Shown: positions 10,913 to 21,645, counted from the stretch's first letter. The stretch: DNA of 64,000 bases from Thysanoteuthis rhombus (GCA_963457665.1 OY735206.1:20234651-20298650); one strand, 5' to 3'. Notes: generated by a model from the sequence alone, not told the origin. A program made the numbers and translations.

Positions 10913-12660
10913 TCCTTATTGGTGCCAATGGTCTTTTTTTCTCCTTTTTTTTTTATATGAGTCCATACATCTCTATTAAATGCTTTTCAGTCGGTCTGTC
11001 AGCATTCTGTCCGTCCCTTTTATGTGAATAACCAAAAGAAAAAGGAATAAATACCCCCTGTATTTACCATATGCTATAATGTCAAGAAAAGAATGTGACG
11101 TCATCAAAAGAGTATCCACCAGCAACCGATGAAATCATAAAATAATTCTTGCCAAAATGACCAAAAACGCCAAAAATGGTCATTTACGACTTTTATTGGA
11201 AATAATACTTGCAGAATGTTTTCATATTGTGATATTTTACAAGTATGAGAATCAGTTGACTCTATGGAAGACTAATAGCACTTCCTCTTCTTCTTCCTGC
11301 TCCTGCTACAACTATCACTGATGGTGGACGCATTGTTAAACTTATGGTCCTTGTTTCTTTATCTCTGACAAAGTAATTGATTATGAAGCAAAAAACACAT
11401 TCTCTTGGTGTCAACTATTCGAAATCTTATCTGTATGAGGCTTTTTTTTTTGTACATACGTACATCATTCTTGCACCGAGTTATTCTTTCTTCTAAAAAA
11501 AATACATTCAAGGTTTCACAATATCATCTGATGTCTGGTATTTTTCCATTACATAACTCAATAACTTCTTTATTTCAATTTAACAATGGTAATAATTTTT
11601 ATAGCTACTACTACTACTACTACGATTATCATTATTATTATCATTACTATAATAACTACTGTTATTTTTTCTTCCTTTTCTTACCTTTCAAAAGAAAAGC
11701 AGTTTGAAGTATGTTTAATTATCTGCTAACAATCAATTTTTCATTTCGGTAATAAAAAAATTCACTGAAAAAAATTCGAATGATATCTCGTCTCGTATCG
11801 CAAGAACAAAAGATTCAGAATTTTTTTCTTCCTACATCCATGAAAAAATTGAAAAACATCTTTAAAAAGTCATATCTCCTGCTGAAATCTAATAATATCT
11901 ATTGGTTGGGCCCGATCGTTACTACCAACGTCAATAGTCGAGGTTCTACCCTAGGTAAAGGCTAGGATATCAAATGCTAATTTTCAAGAATCATAGAAAC
12001 TCCTGAACTTTGGAGATAGGTGCTATATAATTTTCCAATCTGTATTTCGCTCTTTCCAATTTTCTGCTGTTCAGGGTCGCACAGACGTCGTGAAGGGGTT
12101 AAAGTTAAATCCCACCCCCCGTGACTTTTGTGCCAGCCTGTACGAAGCCAAGCTTTGTAGAAACGAGAATCATCTAATCAGAAAAAATACTCAAAAGAGC
12201 TGAAGCATTTGACTCCTATCACTTGTAAAACATTCAGAAAAGAGACGAATATCTCGTGCTTATTCATTCATGCCAGATAGACTCTCAGTGTTGTTTGATT
12301 GATGGTTAACAGGTCAGTTTTAGCTGGATTAGATCGAGCTGAATCATAGAACTTGTCCATTGTTATTCACCCTTTCACTACGCTCTCAGGATTCACTGGT
12401 AGAGTTGACAATTCATACATTTTTTTTATTTAGTTTTTTGAATTTGTGATCTCTAGGTTTCCACTTTGCATATTTTTAAATTTTGAATTTTGGATACACG
12501 TGTTGCTGATGTATATGTTTCCTTTCAGATTTCCAAATTTGGGAATGATTGCAAATTTCAAAGAATTGAAAAGAACCCAAACAAATTTGGCCACAAACCA
12601 GACTCGACCATATTGTCTCTTGCTCTATAAACTCCAGCTCTTCATTTATTGAGAATGCAG
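10913..12660. other. No recognised gene; short ACT/ATT microsatellite
   Basis: Contains an imperfect (ACT)n/(ATT)n run at 11607-11662. The frame of 100 codons at 11405-11707 is partly a translation of that run (poly-Tyr/His). Nothing else is recognised. Confidence 0.5.
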
Positions 12661-12684
12661 GACACTTGTTTTTCGAGAGTTTGT

Positions 12685-12704
12685 TTATTATTATTATTAT
12701 TATT
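12685..12704 (-). repeat. (TAA)n tail at the LINE 3' end
   Basis: About seven AAT/TAA units on the minus strand directly follow the LINE 3' untranslated module. Confidence 0.85.
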
Positions 12705-12714
12705 TGGAATCTCA

Positions 12715-12777
12715 CACCAGTTGTCTGGTGGTAACCGCTGGAGTTTGAGAGACAGCAAGTCTCCTCAAGTCTCCAGC
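12715..12777 (-). ncRNA. LINE 3'-UTR paired-hairpin module A2
   Basis: Second copy of the module, nearest the (TAA)n tail. The outer stem is GCTGGAG/CTCCAGC (12777-12771 with 12743-12737), a compensatory A-T to G-C change relative to module A1. The inner stem is TTGAG..AGAC/GTCT..CTCAA with loop TTGCT. The small hairpin is CACCAG-ACAA-CTGGTG (12730-12715). Confidence 0.6.
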
Positions 12778-12829
12778 CCTCCTCTCCTAGTACTCATAGG
12801 TCGCAGTAATTCTGCGATTTACAGTTTCA

Positions 12830-12892
12830 CACCGGTTGCCCAGTGGTTACCGCTGAAGGCTGAGTGACAATAAGTCTCTTCAGGTCTTCAGC
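12830..12892 (-). ncRNA. LINE 3'-UTR paired-hairpin module A1
   Basis: Reading the minus strand, a perfect 7-bp stem GCTGAAG/CTTCAGC (12892-12886 with 12858-12852) encloses a second stem CTGA..GAC/GTC..CTCAG with loop TTATT. It is followed by a small hairpin CACTGG-GCAA-CCGGTG (12845-12830) with a GNRA-type loop. The same order recurs at 12715-12777, 53549-53609 and 53663-53725. It is probably an RNA structure read during target-primed reverse transcription; the fold is by eye. Confidence 0.6.
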
Positions 12893-12947
12893 TAACGTCT
12901 CCTCTCTCTTTCGCATATCATGACAGAGCTACAATTCGTTGCAGTAC

Positions 12948-15365
12948 TTATATCTCTAGCACCTTCCTCAGTATCCGTGCAGTTCCCAGTAGTGCTGTGG
13001 TCTGTACGGTCTCTATCCTTCCCCTAATCCTGATCTCCTCCAGTCTCATCCTCTGCGTTTTGGGGACAGTTCCTAGTGCGCCCACTATGACCGGTACTAC
13101 ATCTTCCTTAACTCTCTTGCTAGGTCCTAGTATTTTTCCCTTTTTTCACCCTCCTCCTTTTTTACTCTATGGTCTGCAGGCACAGCAACTTCTACTATTT
13201 GGCAGGCCTTCCATTTTTTGTCTACTATTACTAAGTCCGGTCTTCTTGCCTGGATGAGGTGGTCAGTCTGGATGTCAAAGTCCCAGAGTAGTTTGTGGTT
13301 GTCATTCTCCAAAACTGCCTCTGGCTTGTGCTGATACCACTTTTCCACATTTGTTTGCTTAGTTCCCAGTGTATCATCGTTGCTACTCTATCGTGTCTAT
13401 GCTTATACTCCTTCTGGGCGAGTTGACTACATTCACTAGTTATGTGGTTTACTGTCTCATCTCTTTCGCCACACATGCGGCATTTGCTGTTTGTCCGTGT
13501 TCTGTCGATTTTTGTTTTTATGTAGTTTGTCCTTATGCTTTTGTTTTGGGCTGCCATGATGAGCGATTCTGTTTCTCTCTTAAGGTTCCCCTTTCGTAAC
13601 CACGTCCATGATTTCTCGTCTGCTACATCTTGTATCTGTCTTTTAAACTCGCTGTACAATTTTTTCCTTTCCCATCTTTCTTTTCTTGTTTGCTGTACTG
13701 TTCAATTGTTTTCTACTTTATTGCTTGTTGCACTATCTCTCGCGCTCTTTATGATTTCTTCACTATTTGTTTGCACATATCTTTCTAGGACTACTTTAGC
13801 TCTCTGGACACAATCTTCTATGCTGATGAGCCCCCTGCCATCTTCTTTTCTCTTAACGTATAGTCTATCTGTATCATCTCTAGGGTGTAATGCTTTATGC
13901 ATCGTCATAAGTTTCCTTGTTCGCCTATCCATTGATCGGAGCTCTTCCTTGTCCATCCTAGGAATGGTCCTGTATACCTAACTACTGACACAGCCCAGGT
14001 GTTCATTCCTTTTATTAGATTTCTGCTGTTTAATTTGGTTTCTAATATTTTCCTTATCCTTCTGAGGTATTCTATCTTTATTTTCTCCTTCATCTCTTCC
14101 CGTTTTATTGTGTCACATTCAAGGACACCTAGGTACTTGTATCGGTCTTGTGCAGTCAATGCCCTAATCTTGCAGTTGTCCGGGAGTTCAATTCCTTCAG
14201 TCATTGAAAGCCTTCCTTTGTGCATCACCATGATTGCGCATTTTTCTATCCCAAACTCCATTCCTATGTCCTCACTATATTCCCTTACTTCGTTGAACAG
14301 AGTCTCAAGCTCTCCCCTGTTTTTTGCGAACAATTTCATATCGTCCATGTACATTAGTTGGTTGACCTTTCCTTTTGTTTTAGAGAAATGGTATCCTTTG
14401 CTGTTTTTCAGGATTCTGTTGAGCGGTATCATTGTTAGAAAAAATAATAGTGGGGACAACGAGTCTCCTTGGAAGATTCCCCTTTTTATCCCTACCTCGG
14501 CTAGTTTGTCCCCTGCGGCTGTCAAATCTACTTTCCAGTCTTCCATCGAATTACCAATGAATTTAACCACCGGTTCGCTAATTTTGAACATTCTAAGGCA
14601 TTCGAGTATCCAGCTATGTGGAATCATATCGTATGCCTTTTTGTAATCTATCCATCCCATTGCGATATTCTTTCTCTTTTTCCTCACTTCTCCTAAGATC
14701 ATCTGGTCTATGTAGAGTAAATCGTTTGCCTCTTTGGTTCCTATCCTACACCCTTTCTGTTCTTCTGGTAGTAGTCCCCTTCTATCCATTGACATGTATA
14801 TTCTCTCAGGATTTTCCACATAAGTGGTAAGCACGTGATTGGTCTATAGTTGCTTGCTATGTTCCCCTTTTCTGGGTCTTTTTGGATGAGGGTGGTTCTG
14901 GCTTTAGTCATCCATTCTGGTGCCTTGCCTTCGTTTAGACAATTTTGGAGTAGGTGGGTGAGTCTGCCGTGTAACGTGGTGAATTTCTTGAACCAATACC
15001 CATGGATCCCGTCGGGACCCGGTGTTTTCCAGTTGGCTACTTTCCTAAGAGTATGTTTCAATGTGGTTTCATTCAGTAATATTGGTTCTCCCTTGTCTAT
15101 ATCTTCTAGTTCTTTTCTCATGTTTCCTAACCATTGCAGTGTTACGTTGTGTCTTTTTGGGTGCCCCCATATGCTAATCTCTTCTGGTGTAACTCTTCGA
15201 CTACAGTTGTGATGCCTTTTTGCGTTACCTTGTCTTGTTCCAAAGTCTTACTCGTGGTCTGTCCGTGTATGGCGTATTTCTGAGCAGTACTTCATCTCTC
15301 TGTAGTTGGGAGATCTGCCTTTGTAATCTTCTTTCCCATTTGGGTTTCTCTTCCCTATTATTGCT
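12948..15365 (-). pseudogene. LINE polyprotein pseudogene (RT + CCHC + PD-(D/E)XK)
   Basis: Decayed polyprotein for target-primed reverse transcription. Reading from 15365 leftward: a basic region (KWERRLQRQISQLQRDEV), then a fragment at 15121-14741 with NWKTPGPDG and NYRPITCLPL, the RT fingers. The largest intact piece (14834-13905, 309 codons) has block A WIDYKKAYD, block B RGIFQGDSLSPLL and the catalytic YMDD (MYMDDMKLFA). A piece at 13956-13702 has RKLMTMHKALHPR and GRGLISIEDC. The piece at 13659-13231 has a CCHC knuckle (CRMCGERDETVNHITSEC). The piece at 13348-13127 has the endonuclease RPDLVIVD...IVEVAVPAD. The C-terminus (IVGALGTVP, QTTALLGTARILRKVLE) stops at TAA, 12950-12948. At least five frameshifts, and an in-frame stop near 15230, separate the pieces, so it is inactive. 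The plus-strand frames of 148 and 215 codons at 13535 and 13999 are antisense shadows. Confidence 0.88.
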
Positions 15366-15373
15366 CGGGGTCC

Positions 15374-15451
<78 letters not shown>

Positions 15452-15470
15452 CTTATTTACTTATTTATTT
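15374..15470. repeat. (ATT)n-(TTTA)n microsatellite
   Basis: About 21 ATT units, then TTTA/CTTA units. It abuts the 5' truncation of the minus-strand LINE, whose tail is also (TAA)n, consistent with insertion into a TAA array. Confidence 0.95.
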
Positions 15471-15474
15471 TTCA

Positions 15475-16430
15475 GCCCTGACTATTTTTTCCTTCGTCTT
15501 GTTGTTGCTTTCGGCTGTTGAATGATTTGGGTGAAGAAGTAGCTTTTGATGATACTTGGATATGCAACCGTTTATCCTAGAACTTAATCTTTCATGGATG
15601 TCACCTCAACCAATTTGATCACAGAAACTTAATGACTTCTGGGTTCAATTTTATAATCGATGCTACCTCTTTACTTCACTCTTTGCAAAATATTGTAAAT
15701 TTACAACTTAATTGAAATAACAATCTAGAAGTCTGAGTAGTATTTCTCAATTCTCATAGTAGTATTTATTCGCGTCATAAACGAATAAAAAAAGAAAGTA
15801 TTTGTTTTTGTCTCGTTCAACTACACGACAAGCCATTTTAATGTTGTTTGGTTGATATCTACCAGGTAAATGTCGACTAAATCAGATGAGAATGGGAGAT
15901 TGTGCAGATTTTGTTCAATGTTCAATGCATCCTTACATCACAATTGCAGGATACATTGGTCTTTTGCTCCACTTGGCAATATTGTCTCTTAACACACAGA
16001 CTCCCGCTGTTGCTCTATTAAGAATTCATCTCTGGCGTCAGGCAAGCCGTACTCCATCTACCAACCCTTCAATGGAGCTTTGCACCGCATTATTCAGTGG
16101 AGTTTTTGCGTCTGCTTGTTTTCATTGTACAATTCTTTATGTTTTGGAGGATGCTCGTGAAGAATTTTCTTGGATATGGATATTAGGTGTCTGGAGACAA
16201 GCACATAAGAATGTAATGAGTGCCATGAATCTGACTTTTATTAGGATTTCCAAATGTTAGTTGTGGTGCAATTTCTGGATCTTCGAGAGAACAACGCCCT
16301 CAAATCAGTAGATAAGATCTTGGACTGAAAATGCTTGATACAAGTATTTTGATTTCCGTCGCTAGCTTTAAAACGGATTAGATTATCCATGCTAATGGTA
16401 TTGAGCCAGTTTAGATGATACTGGCACAAA
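15475..16430. other. No recognised gene; one 124-codon plus frame
   Basis: A plus-strand frame at 15886-16260 has a hydrophobic N-terminal segment (ITIAGYIGLLLHLAILSL) and a Cys-containing hydrophobic middle. I recognise no family and see no splice or promoter support. The remainder is featureless. Confidence 0.2.
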
Positions 16431-16434
16431 GCAC

Positions 16435-16492
16435 CCGGTGGTAGAAAGCAACACTAGGAAACCAGTTTGCTAACCATTGCACCGATATAAAT
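16435..16492 (-). mobile_element. tRNA-like SINE head fragment
   Basis: The minus strand reads GGTGCAATGGTTAGCAAACTGG, a convincing box A. The expected box B position is decayed. Confidence 0.35.
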
Positions 16493-16590
16493 GCTTTTAA
16501 TAAGACTGAAGCGAATCATATGTTGAGGAGCAGTAGATAGCAGAATAATCTTGAAAACCAGATGTGACGAGATTTCACTTCATTTTGCAT

Positions 16591-16593
<3 letters not shown>

Positions 16594-16641
<48 letters not shown>

Positions 16642-16825
16642 AATGGATTTATAATCCGACGGAACAATTATGAATGTGTTATTTTGAACTCTATTCGAAC
16701 TGACATCCCAAATGGTGGATATTCCAGTTGGCGTGAACAGCATAAATAGAATAAACAGTTAAAGAAAGGGCCCGCTACCAGAATCGAACTTTAGTCCAAC
16801 AGGAAGCCGCCTTAGCTTAAAAGTG
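16594..16825 (-). mobile_element. tRNA-derived SINE, family V, copy 1, with (TA)n tail
   Basis: On the minus strand: box-A-like TAAGCTAAGGCGG near 16815, box B AAGTTCGATTCTGG at 16792-16779, then a body with TGTTTATTCTATTTATGCTGT and the core GTCAGTTCGAATAGAGTTC at about 16710-16690. The 3' end is ATCCATTTCTCA followed by (TA)n at 16594-16637. Matches copies at 28220-28460, 56143-56325 and, more weakly, 57878-58125. Confidence 0.75.
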
Positions 16826-16977
16826 AAAGAACATTCATCAGAAACTAAGTTATTTCATGAAATATTATTCTTAGTGCCCCATGATGATCTCGATGGAACT
16901 CATTACCATTTATCATATATGTATGCGTGTGTGTACGAAGTCTGTCAAGGAAGTTTTAAATTGTTTCGAATATCTCA

Positions 16978-16997
16978 GGGACCGGTTGCACGGTCCC
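16978..16997. other. Perfect 7-bp inverted repeat
   Basis: GGGACCG and CGGTCCC are separated by six bases. There is no downstream T-run or histone-type context, so the function is unknown. Confidence 0.5.
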
Positions 16998-17286
16998 GAT
17001 ATAATTTAGCAGCATTTAGAGAGGACCTTACATGGCTTCTGTGAACAGGAAAACTCGTGCAGGATTACTCAACCGGCAGTTGATAAATGATATGACAGAC
17101 ACATTAAAAATTGCTGAGCCTCATTTTTTGAGCAGGGTTTTTGGCAAAACATCTCGTCAACAAGTCCACCTACTGTTCAGATTTCGCTCCACGCAAAATC
17201 TTGCTTCGCCCCCAGAGATTTCATGAGTGTCTAGGTAAAACAATTTTTTCAAAAGCATTCAACCTAATGAAATATTTTTTCTTAGT

Positions 17287-17515
17287 TGTGCATTCAATTT
17301 GCGATGTAAGTCCGTGCTAAATTGGCTCCATACTTTAGTCCAGCAGCGTTCACGCCTGTCTTTTGGGAGTTCGGACGTTTTTCACTCATCACTGTCCAAC
17401 AAAATGTGAGAGAAGTGAATTGATCATCATTTTTTCAATCTTTTATATCATTCCTAAACTTAACACGGCATACTGATAAAAAATGTTGGTCAGCTGACGG
17501 TTTCTATTGAGCAAC
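17287..17515 (+). mobile_element. MITE family A, 3' half
   Basis: Contains CAATTTGCGATGTAAGTC, TTTAGTCCAGCAGCGTTC, CACTGTCCAACAAAATGTG, TTGATCATCATTTTTTC and the terminal TGACGGTTTCTATTGAG. The 5' half is missing. It ends where a DUF4817-type relic begins. Confidence 0.65.
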
Positions 17516-17518
17516 AAA

Positions 17519-17890
17519 CAAGATGTGTCCCAAATAAGAATTACTTCATTAGCAGACTTCTATATGTGAGTCACCTCCTCCATAGCACTTCAGTCAGTGA
17601 TTGGCACCAGTACTCCCGACATCAGCAAGCATTTCTTGTGAGATGTTTGCACAACAATGTCTTATTGTTGCCCCGACTTAATGAAAGTCTCTCGGATACA
17701 TAAACTTTGCTTTTGATGTAACCCCACAAAAAGAAATCACAGGGTGCCAAATCTGGCGAACTGAAATGCATTGAAATTCTTTTCAAGTCACGCGGTTTGA
17801 GACAGCCTGATCTTTGTCTATGGAGAACTGAACCAGTCTTCATAGACTCAGTGTGAATATTGCAGATTGTCTTCCGGGTGGGAGCCTAAT
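17519..17890 (-). pseudogene. DUF4817/DDE-type transposase relic, internally deleted
   Basis: The minus-strand frame at 17843-17622 (73 codons) starts KTGSVLHRQRSG, like the N-terminal HTH linker of DUF4817-type transposons (TGSV...RSGRP). It then jumps to SPDLAPCDFFLWGYIKSKVY, the conserved DDE-region block of the same group, so the central part of the protein is deleted. The flank at about 17520 (GATGTGTCCCAAATAAG) resembles the GGGTGTCCCAAAAGT-type end of such elements. A second relic lies at 53798-54200. Confidence 0.65.
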
Positions 17891-18121
17891 GTGGTTGGTA
17901 TGTTGCTCTCCGTTTCCGCTGCATTTCAGTCGGTGATTGAAAAATATCTTGCCAGGCTATAATTTTGCTCCACAGTCCTGACGTTAGCGTCACCTCCATT
18001 GTGATGGCTATAGAGGTGGAGATTAAGCGTCAACAATTTCTCAGACATTGAGCTATCGATTGATGTAAATTACATGAGAATTGGACAAAAATCTGAAAAG
18101 AAAACGGAAAAAATAAAGTAC

Positions 18122-18535
18122 TGGTTGGACATTCACTCAGAAAGGACTATCAAAACGAACGTCTTTTTGCAGTATACTGTGTTGGGGATGATCAATTAAA
18201 ACAATTGGATAAAGGGCTGAGCAACCCCTTTTTTGATTCATCACTGAAAAGTTTGAATTTTCATTAAATAAATGTGAATGATGTCAGGCACAAAAAGGAC
18301 AAATTTAAAAGACATTGCAATTTGAACCTAGCTAAAAATGCTCGTTAGGGGGGTTTTCAAAAATCAACAATTTTTTTCCAGACATAATAAGGAGAGAACT
18401 AGCTCAAATTTCATCCCTCTAGCTCCATTAGTTTGGTCTCTACGCACGACACATACATAATCAGCCTGCCAGACCAACTTGAAAACTGAAAAAACCTATG
18501 TTGACAGTTTTGGTTTGCGGTTTCTCAAAACGTAC
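18122..18535 (-). mobile_element. MITE family A copy
   Basis: The plus strand starts CTGGTTGGACATTCACTCAG, then ACGTCTTTTTGCAGTATACTGTG, GGGGATGATCAATT, and ends with CAGCCTGCCAGACCAACTTG, AACCTATGTTGACAG and TTTTGGTTTGCGGTTTCTC. These are the reverse complements of the family ends. Confidence 0.7.
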
Positions 18536-19001
18536 AGTAACTTCGGAGACATGATATTTTCGCTTAGTGTACTTTCATCTCTGCTTGGCTCATAGCCCAT
18601 TGCTTTCAACAAAACCTTACGAGTGTCCCCGACTCAAAAATACGAAGCGCTGATGTTGCCTGACGGCTGTGGTTTGGGGAATATTTCTCTCAATGTCCAT
18701 TAGTGGCACGTGTCACGTGGAGTCTGACGACATCCCATGAGGAAGAAGACGTAATCAGACAACTTTTCTAACGTTGATGCTGAGACTGTACTAAAGATTA
18801 AAAAATACCATTTATCTCAATCAATGAATATCTATTTTTCAACATGATCTCATTTTTCATTGTCAGTGGACTCAAAGGTGAATATTAATTACGTAGATAG
18901 AACATTATTCAGTGAGGATTTGATATCAAAGTTCACGTAATAAATTGTCCAGCAAAAGATCTATTGATCAGTCTCCGTGATTGCAATGCTGGGTGATAAG
19001 T

Positions 19002-19002
<1 letters not shown>

Positions 19003-19060
<58 letters not shown>

Positions 19061-19071
19061 AATATAGATAT

Positions 19072-19118
<47 letters not shown>

Positions 19119-19123
19119 CATAA

Positions 19124-19190
<67 letters not shown>
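19003..19190. repeat. Long interrupted (TA)n array
   Basis: Three TA blocks with TACATA/AAATAC interruptions span about 190 bp. Confidence 0.97.
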
Positions 19191-19193
<3 letters not shown>

Positions 19194-19194
19194 T

Positions 19195-19694
19195 ATAATG
19201 AAAGCACTCGGGAAAAGATAGCAAAAAGCGTCTACATCCCTGTGACCAGAAAACTGAGCAATTGATCAGCAGACAGGAAAAACGAAATAAAGAAATATGC
19301 AACTCGACAAAATTTGTCAGTCGTTTTTAACGAAATATGCTGAAAACTAGAATTGTTGCCGAAATACATATTATCCAAAATGATTTATAAATGTGTGTGT
19401 GCGTATATATCTATGTAAATATGTGTACATGTACATATGTATGTACATATATACATACCTGCAGCGCATCCATGTTTGCAGCATGACATGTTGTTATTAG
19501 CTGGAGTTTGATCTGAAATGTTCACTGCATAATACTCAATCTATGCGATTAATATCCGAAACTGAATCAAATTATTCCACCAGGAAGGAGATTATGCTAA
19601 TGAATAAATATTTTTTGTGTATAATTAATGCCTTTATCATCGTTAGGTCTGAGATCTATTGATGCACCTACACTTATATGCAAATATACATGTG

Positions 19695-19695
<1 letters not shown>
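19195..19695. other. No recognised gene
   Basis: Contains TATG/ACAT-rich stretches near 19390-19460; nothing else is recognised. Confidence 0.4.
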
Positions 19696-19698
<3 letters not shown>

Positions 19699-19762
<64 letters not shown>

Positions 19763-19769
19763 TATATAT
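19699..19769. repeat. (TA)n array
   Basis: About 30 TA units immediately left of a short TIR element. Confidence 0.97.
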
Positions 19770-19787
19770 GCGAAGGGCTATTGGAAA

Positions 19788-20221
19788 GTTCCCGGACTAG
19801 ACTGAAATAGATTGTGCCAAAACATACTCAAGGTCGCCTAAAAAATCCCTGGAGTCGGGCAATGACAGAGAGACAGATAAAAAAAAAACCCATTAGGTTA
19901 ATTATATGGTGAACTTAAATCGACATTCGACCGACTTTGGAACACGTATGCTACTCAAGAATCTGTGTTCAAACAAAATAATCTTTGTCAAACGCCATAA
20001 GGAGATCACGCTTTACGCAAAATGAAGCAGTTCACAGAAAATGTTCTCACACAACGTCACAAAACTTCATATAATACGAGTCTAGGAGCAGTTAGCACGA
20101 AGCTCATTGATTGAAAGATGTTGAAGACTGTGTAACAATGAGCGTCCACTGCATCCGAATTTTTTGTTGAACGATACAATTGCAGCACGTAAAGAGTGTA
20201 GGAACTTCCTCTTATCACCTC

Positions 20222-20222
<1 letters not shown>
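19788..20222. mobile_element. Short mariner/Tc1-type TIR element between two (TA)n arrays
   Basis: The left end CGAAGGGCTATTGGAAAGTT and the reverse complement of the right end, CGAGGTGATAAGAGGAAGTT, are similar over about 28 bp. TA repeats flank both sides, consistent with insertion at TA in a pre-existing array. The 435-bp interior retains no open transposase, so this is probably a deletion derivative. Which superfamily it belongs to is inference. Confidence 0.5.

Positions 20223-20224
<2 letters not shown>

Positions 20225-20282
<58 letters not shown>
20225..20282. repeat. (TA)n array
   Basis: About 28 TA units to the right of the TIR element. Confidence 0.97.
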
Positions 20283-20284
<2 letters not shown>

Positions 20285-20288
<4 letters not shown>

Positions 20289-20840
20289 ACTTGAAATGAA
20301 AATAAAAAATCAAATTAACGACGATTGTCAATTCGGCTCATAGCTTCCAAAATCAATATAATCCTCATGTAAGAACCAAGTTATCTCATTTTAACTGCCT
20401 TGCACGTGGAACTATATAGATAGATAAATACTGTAGAAAATGAACAGTGTGATTATGTTGATTCTCTGTCCATAACACTGGACTATCTCACTGGAGGGTT
20501 GCAGGAAAAATACCACCCACCCACCTTTCCAGTAAACAAATTCTGAACTTTTTTAAGACGATTCTCAATCCAAATATATCCACGATTCCCCAACCTAGAT
20601 TGAAGAGTACATCATATGAATAGAAAAATGTCCCGGAAGATAATCTTGTTGACCGTTAATTGTCTGATACTTAATTATGCTAGGTTGATATACTTATATA
20701 ATAAGCTTTGTGGTCCCTTTCCTGTCCATAACAAAGGACTCTTTGAATCAGAGGTAAAAATGTTGCTGATAAAAATACTCTTCAGCTGAAACAAAGTCGT
20801 TATTCTTTTAATGAAAATTGTATCATAGAAATTCAAACAT
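20285..20840. other. No recognised gene
   Basis: AT-rich; nothing supported. Confidence 0.4.
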
Positions 20841-20843
20841 TAG

Positions 20844-21645
20844 ATTGGTGCAAAAATAATTGCAGTTTTTATTGATTCAATCTTTGATGCTTATTTTAGG
20901 AATAATTTTTTTTTGTTGAATATAACGTTTCAAAAGCTGAGATGCGCTCTAATTGAATGTTTAGTATTTGCTATTTATTCTGGCTTATTTAAGGCAGTGA
21001 AATCAAAGATGCAAAGAGGCAAAATCGAGAAGTGTTGTAGTATGAGTTCAAAATAGGATGTGAAGCAGCAGGAACTACTCGAAATATAAACCAAGTATCT
21101 GGCCAGGAGGAATCAACGGACGTACAGCTGAACATTGGTTCCCAAAATTTCAAAACAGATACAGAGATCTTGAAGATGTGAACGTCTTTCCATGATTGGT
21201 GATATCCAGTTGACGGTCATTATTGAGGCAGACCCACAGTATACAACCAGGGAGGTTGCAGGGGAACTACAAGTTGACCATTCAGCAGTTGTTCGACATT
21301 TGCACTAGATGGGAGAGGCAAAAGTGTTTGACATGTTGCATGACTAAGCCTGAATGAAAAACAAAAAAAGCTTGAATGTCACATGAATCTCCCAAGAGAA
21401 ATTCAACAAATAAGGCTACGATACTTTACCTCACCCAGTTTACTCACCAGATATCTCGCCGACTGACTACCACTTTTTCTGTCATTTCAAAGACTTCCCT
21501 GCAATGGAGTAACACGGCAGAAGTTCAGAACGCCTTCGAATAAATCATTCGTTCAAGGACCATCGAATTCTATGCCACCAGATTGAATAGATTTGTTTCT
21601 AATCGACCAAAACGTGAAGATTCTGAAGTTACTTATTCCGATCTA
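20844..21645 (+). pseudogene. mariner transposase relic with 5' TIR
   Basis: The left end TTAGATTGGTGCAAAAATAA matches the TIR style of cecropia-group mariners (TTAGGTTGGTGCAAAAGTAA). Downstream are frame-broken pieces of a mariner transposase: FEFKIGCEAAGTTRNIN, then GRTAEHWFQKF, the linker region AIIEADPQYTTREVAG, and HSAVVRHL. Towards the 3' end come SPDISPTDYHFF-like fragments and the decayed tail VKILKLLIPI. At least six stops or frameshifts are present. The DDE core is largely deleted and I find no matching right TIR, so it is a dead, 3'-truncated copy. Confidence 0.75.

Larger units (their letters stand above)
12705..15373 (-). mobile_element. REL-endonuclease LINE, R4/Dong-like, 5' truncated
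   Basis: A minus-strand non-LTR retrotransposon carrying a reverse transcriptase followed by a restriction-like endonuclease, the architecture of the R2/R4/NeSL group rather than of APE-type LINEs. It is bounded by (TAA)n: the short tail at 12685-12704 and a long array at 15374. Dong-type elements of the R4 clade are known to insert into TAA repeats, which is my reason for the clade guess. The 5' end lacks the N-terminal part of the ORF. A fragment of a related copy lies at 53490-53725 on the plus strand. Confidence 0.8.

Noticed and set aside
13369..15525. Plus-strand frames of up to 215 codons
   Set aside because: They are antisense to the minus-strand LINE polyprotein, which carries recognisable RT, zinc knuckle and endonuclease motifs; the last frame runs into the ATT microsatellite (poly-Leu).
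15886..16260. 124-codon frame as a membrane protein gene
   Set aside because: Only a hydrophobic stretch supports it; no homologous family, splice sites or conserved context are visible.
16978..16997. GGGACCG/CGGTCCC hairpin as a histone 3' stem-loop or terminator
   Set aside because: The loop and stem do not match the histone consensus, and rho-independent terminators are not expected in an animal genome.
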